From Alphaproteobacteria bacterium (GTDB lineage Bacteria; Pseudomonadota; Alphaproteobacteria; Caulobacterales; Caulobacteraceae): DNA of 12,919 nucleotides. A program made the position numbers and the translations under genes. The notes under the pieces were generated by a model, which saw only the letters and a program-made list of their open reading frames with translations, was not told the DNA's origin and searched no databases. Each line of letters opens with the position of its first letter. Positions within the stretch are counted from its first letter, which is position 1. Below are positions 12,633-12,919 of this stretch, piece by piece. The stretch spans positions 1 through 12,919 of the forward strand of contig JAHINZ010000070.1 of assembly GCA_018895795.1 (NCBI GenBank). The letters are read 5' to 3'.

Positions 12633-12919
12633 ATGAACCGTCGTCAGATGATGACGAGCGCCGCCGCGGTGCTTACTTCCAGCACAGTCGTCAGTCCTGG
12701 AATCTCCATGTCAGCTCCCGCCAGCGCCCGCCCCGTCCCGCCCGTCGCCAAGAAGGAGCCCAAGCGCATCGAGCAGCTGGGCCGGGTTCGGACCGACGAC
12801 TATGCCTGGATGAAGGACGACAACTGGCAAAAGGTGCTGCGGGACCCCAGCCTGATCAAGGCCGACGTCAAGGAGCACCTGACCGCCGAGAACGCCTACA
12901 CCCAGGCGATGCTGGCCTC
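12633..12919 (+). CDS. S9 family oligopeptidase, oligopeptidase B-like (3' end outside window)
   Basis: The first 95 residues of a larger protein; the reading frame stays open to the window edge. After a signal-like N-terminus comes PVAKKEPKRIEQLGRVRTDDYAWMKDDN (37-64), the characteristic entry segment of prolyl-oligopeptidase-fold enzymes of the PtrB group, which start with a short sequence leading to DDYxWL/M. The catalytic Ser-Asp-His residues lie beyond the window. The N-terminus has a twin-arginine sequence, NRRQMM, followed by SAAAVLTSSTVV, so export through the Tat pathway is likely; oligopeptidase B itself is normally cytoplasmic. GGGAGA lies about ten bases before the ATG at 12633. 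Such enzymes cleave peptides after basic residues or proline; the specificity cannot be told here. Confidence 0.85.
   Translation, partial: MNRRQMMTSAAAVLTSSTVVSPGISMSAPASARPVPPVAKKEPKRIEQLGRVRTDDYAWMKDDNWQKVLRDPSLIKADVKEHLTAENAYTQAMLA

Noticed and set aside
1..12919. CRISPR array, tRNA, rRNA, insertion sequence or prophage
   Set aside because: No regularly spaced direct repeats, no cloverleaf-like sequence, no transposase or integrase domain and no phage structural protein were found in either strand.

Overview
This window is GC-rich and comes from an alphaproteobacterium, most likely a Caulobacter or a close relative in the Caulobacterales. The grounds are a MucR/Ros-type regulator, a DUF2336 protein, Caulobacter-like sigma-70 promoter candidates, a GGAAC-N17-CGTT (EcfG/SigT-type) promoter, and GANTC sites clustered in intergenic repeats. 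The assignment rests on recognised protein families and motifs, not on a database match.

Layout from left to right. (1) 1-1654, minus strand: the 5' part of a mucR-like gene, then a DUF2336 gene. (2) 1773-4230: a crotonase-fold gene (minus) divergent from a MarR regulator and a CPBP (CAAX-type) membrane protease (plus). The MarR start is preceded by a 30-bp inverted repeat that overlaps a plausible leaderless promoter. (3) 4276-9091: a cytochrome P450 (minus) divergent from a GMC flavin alcohol dehydrogenase and an AMP-forming acyl-CoA synthetase (plus). A perfect 12-bp-arm hairpin separates the P450 from the CPBP gene. A REP/CIR-like element sits between the dehydrogenase and the synthetase. 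(4) 9168-10788: an islet with a more A/T-rich small membrane protein and a GSU2403-type nucleotidyltransferase-fold protein, which has its own inverted-repeat operator candidate. (5) 10845-11294: a MaoC-type hydratase. (6) 11327-11628: a complete stress-type transcription unit on the minus strand (EcfG-like promoter, ribosome site, csbD-like gene, T-tailed terminator). (7) 11637-12919: a trypsin-like protease without a signal peptide (minus), divergent from the start of a Tat-like exported S9 oligopeptidase (plus), which runs off the end.

How the genes may work together: hydroxylation (P450), alcohol oxidation (GMC enzyme), CoA activation (synthetase) and beta-oxidation-type steps (crotonase, MaoC) form a coherent route for degrading a hydrophobic aliphatic or isoprenoid-like compound. 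The substrate cannot be read from the sequence, and no ferredoxin or reductase partner lies in the window. The flanking genes are regulatory, stress and proteolysis genes with no evident link to this route. I see no tRNA, rRNA, CRISPR array, insertion sequence or prophage gene. No gap between genes exceeds 300 bases.
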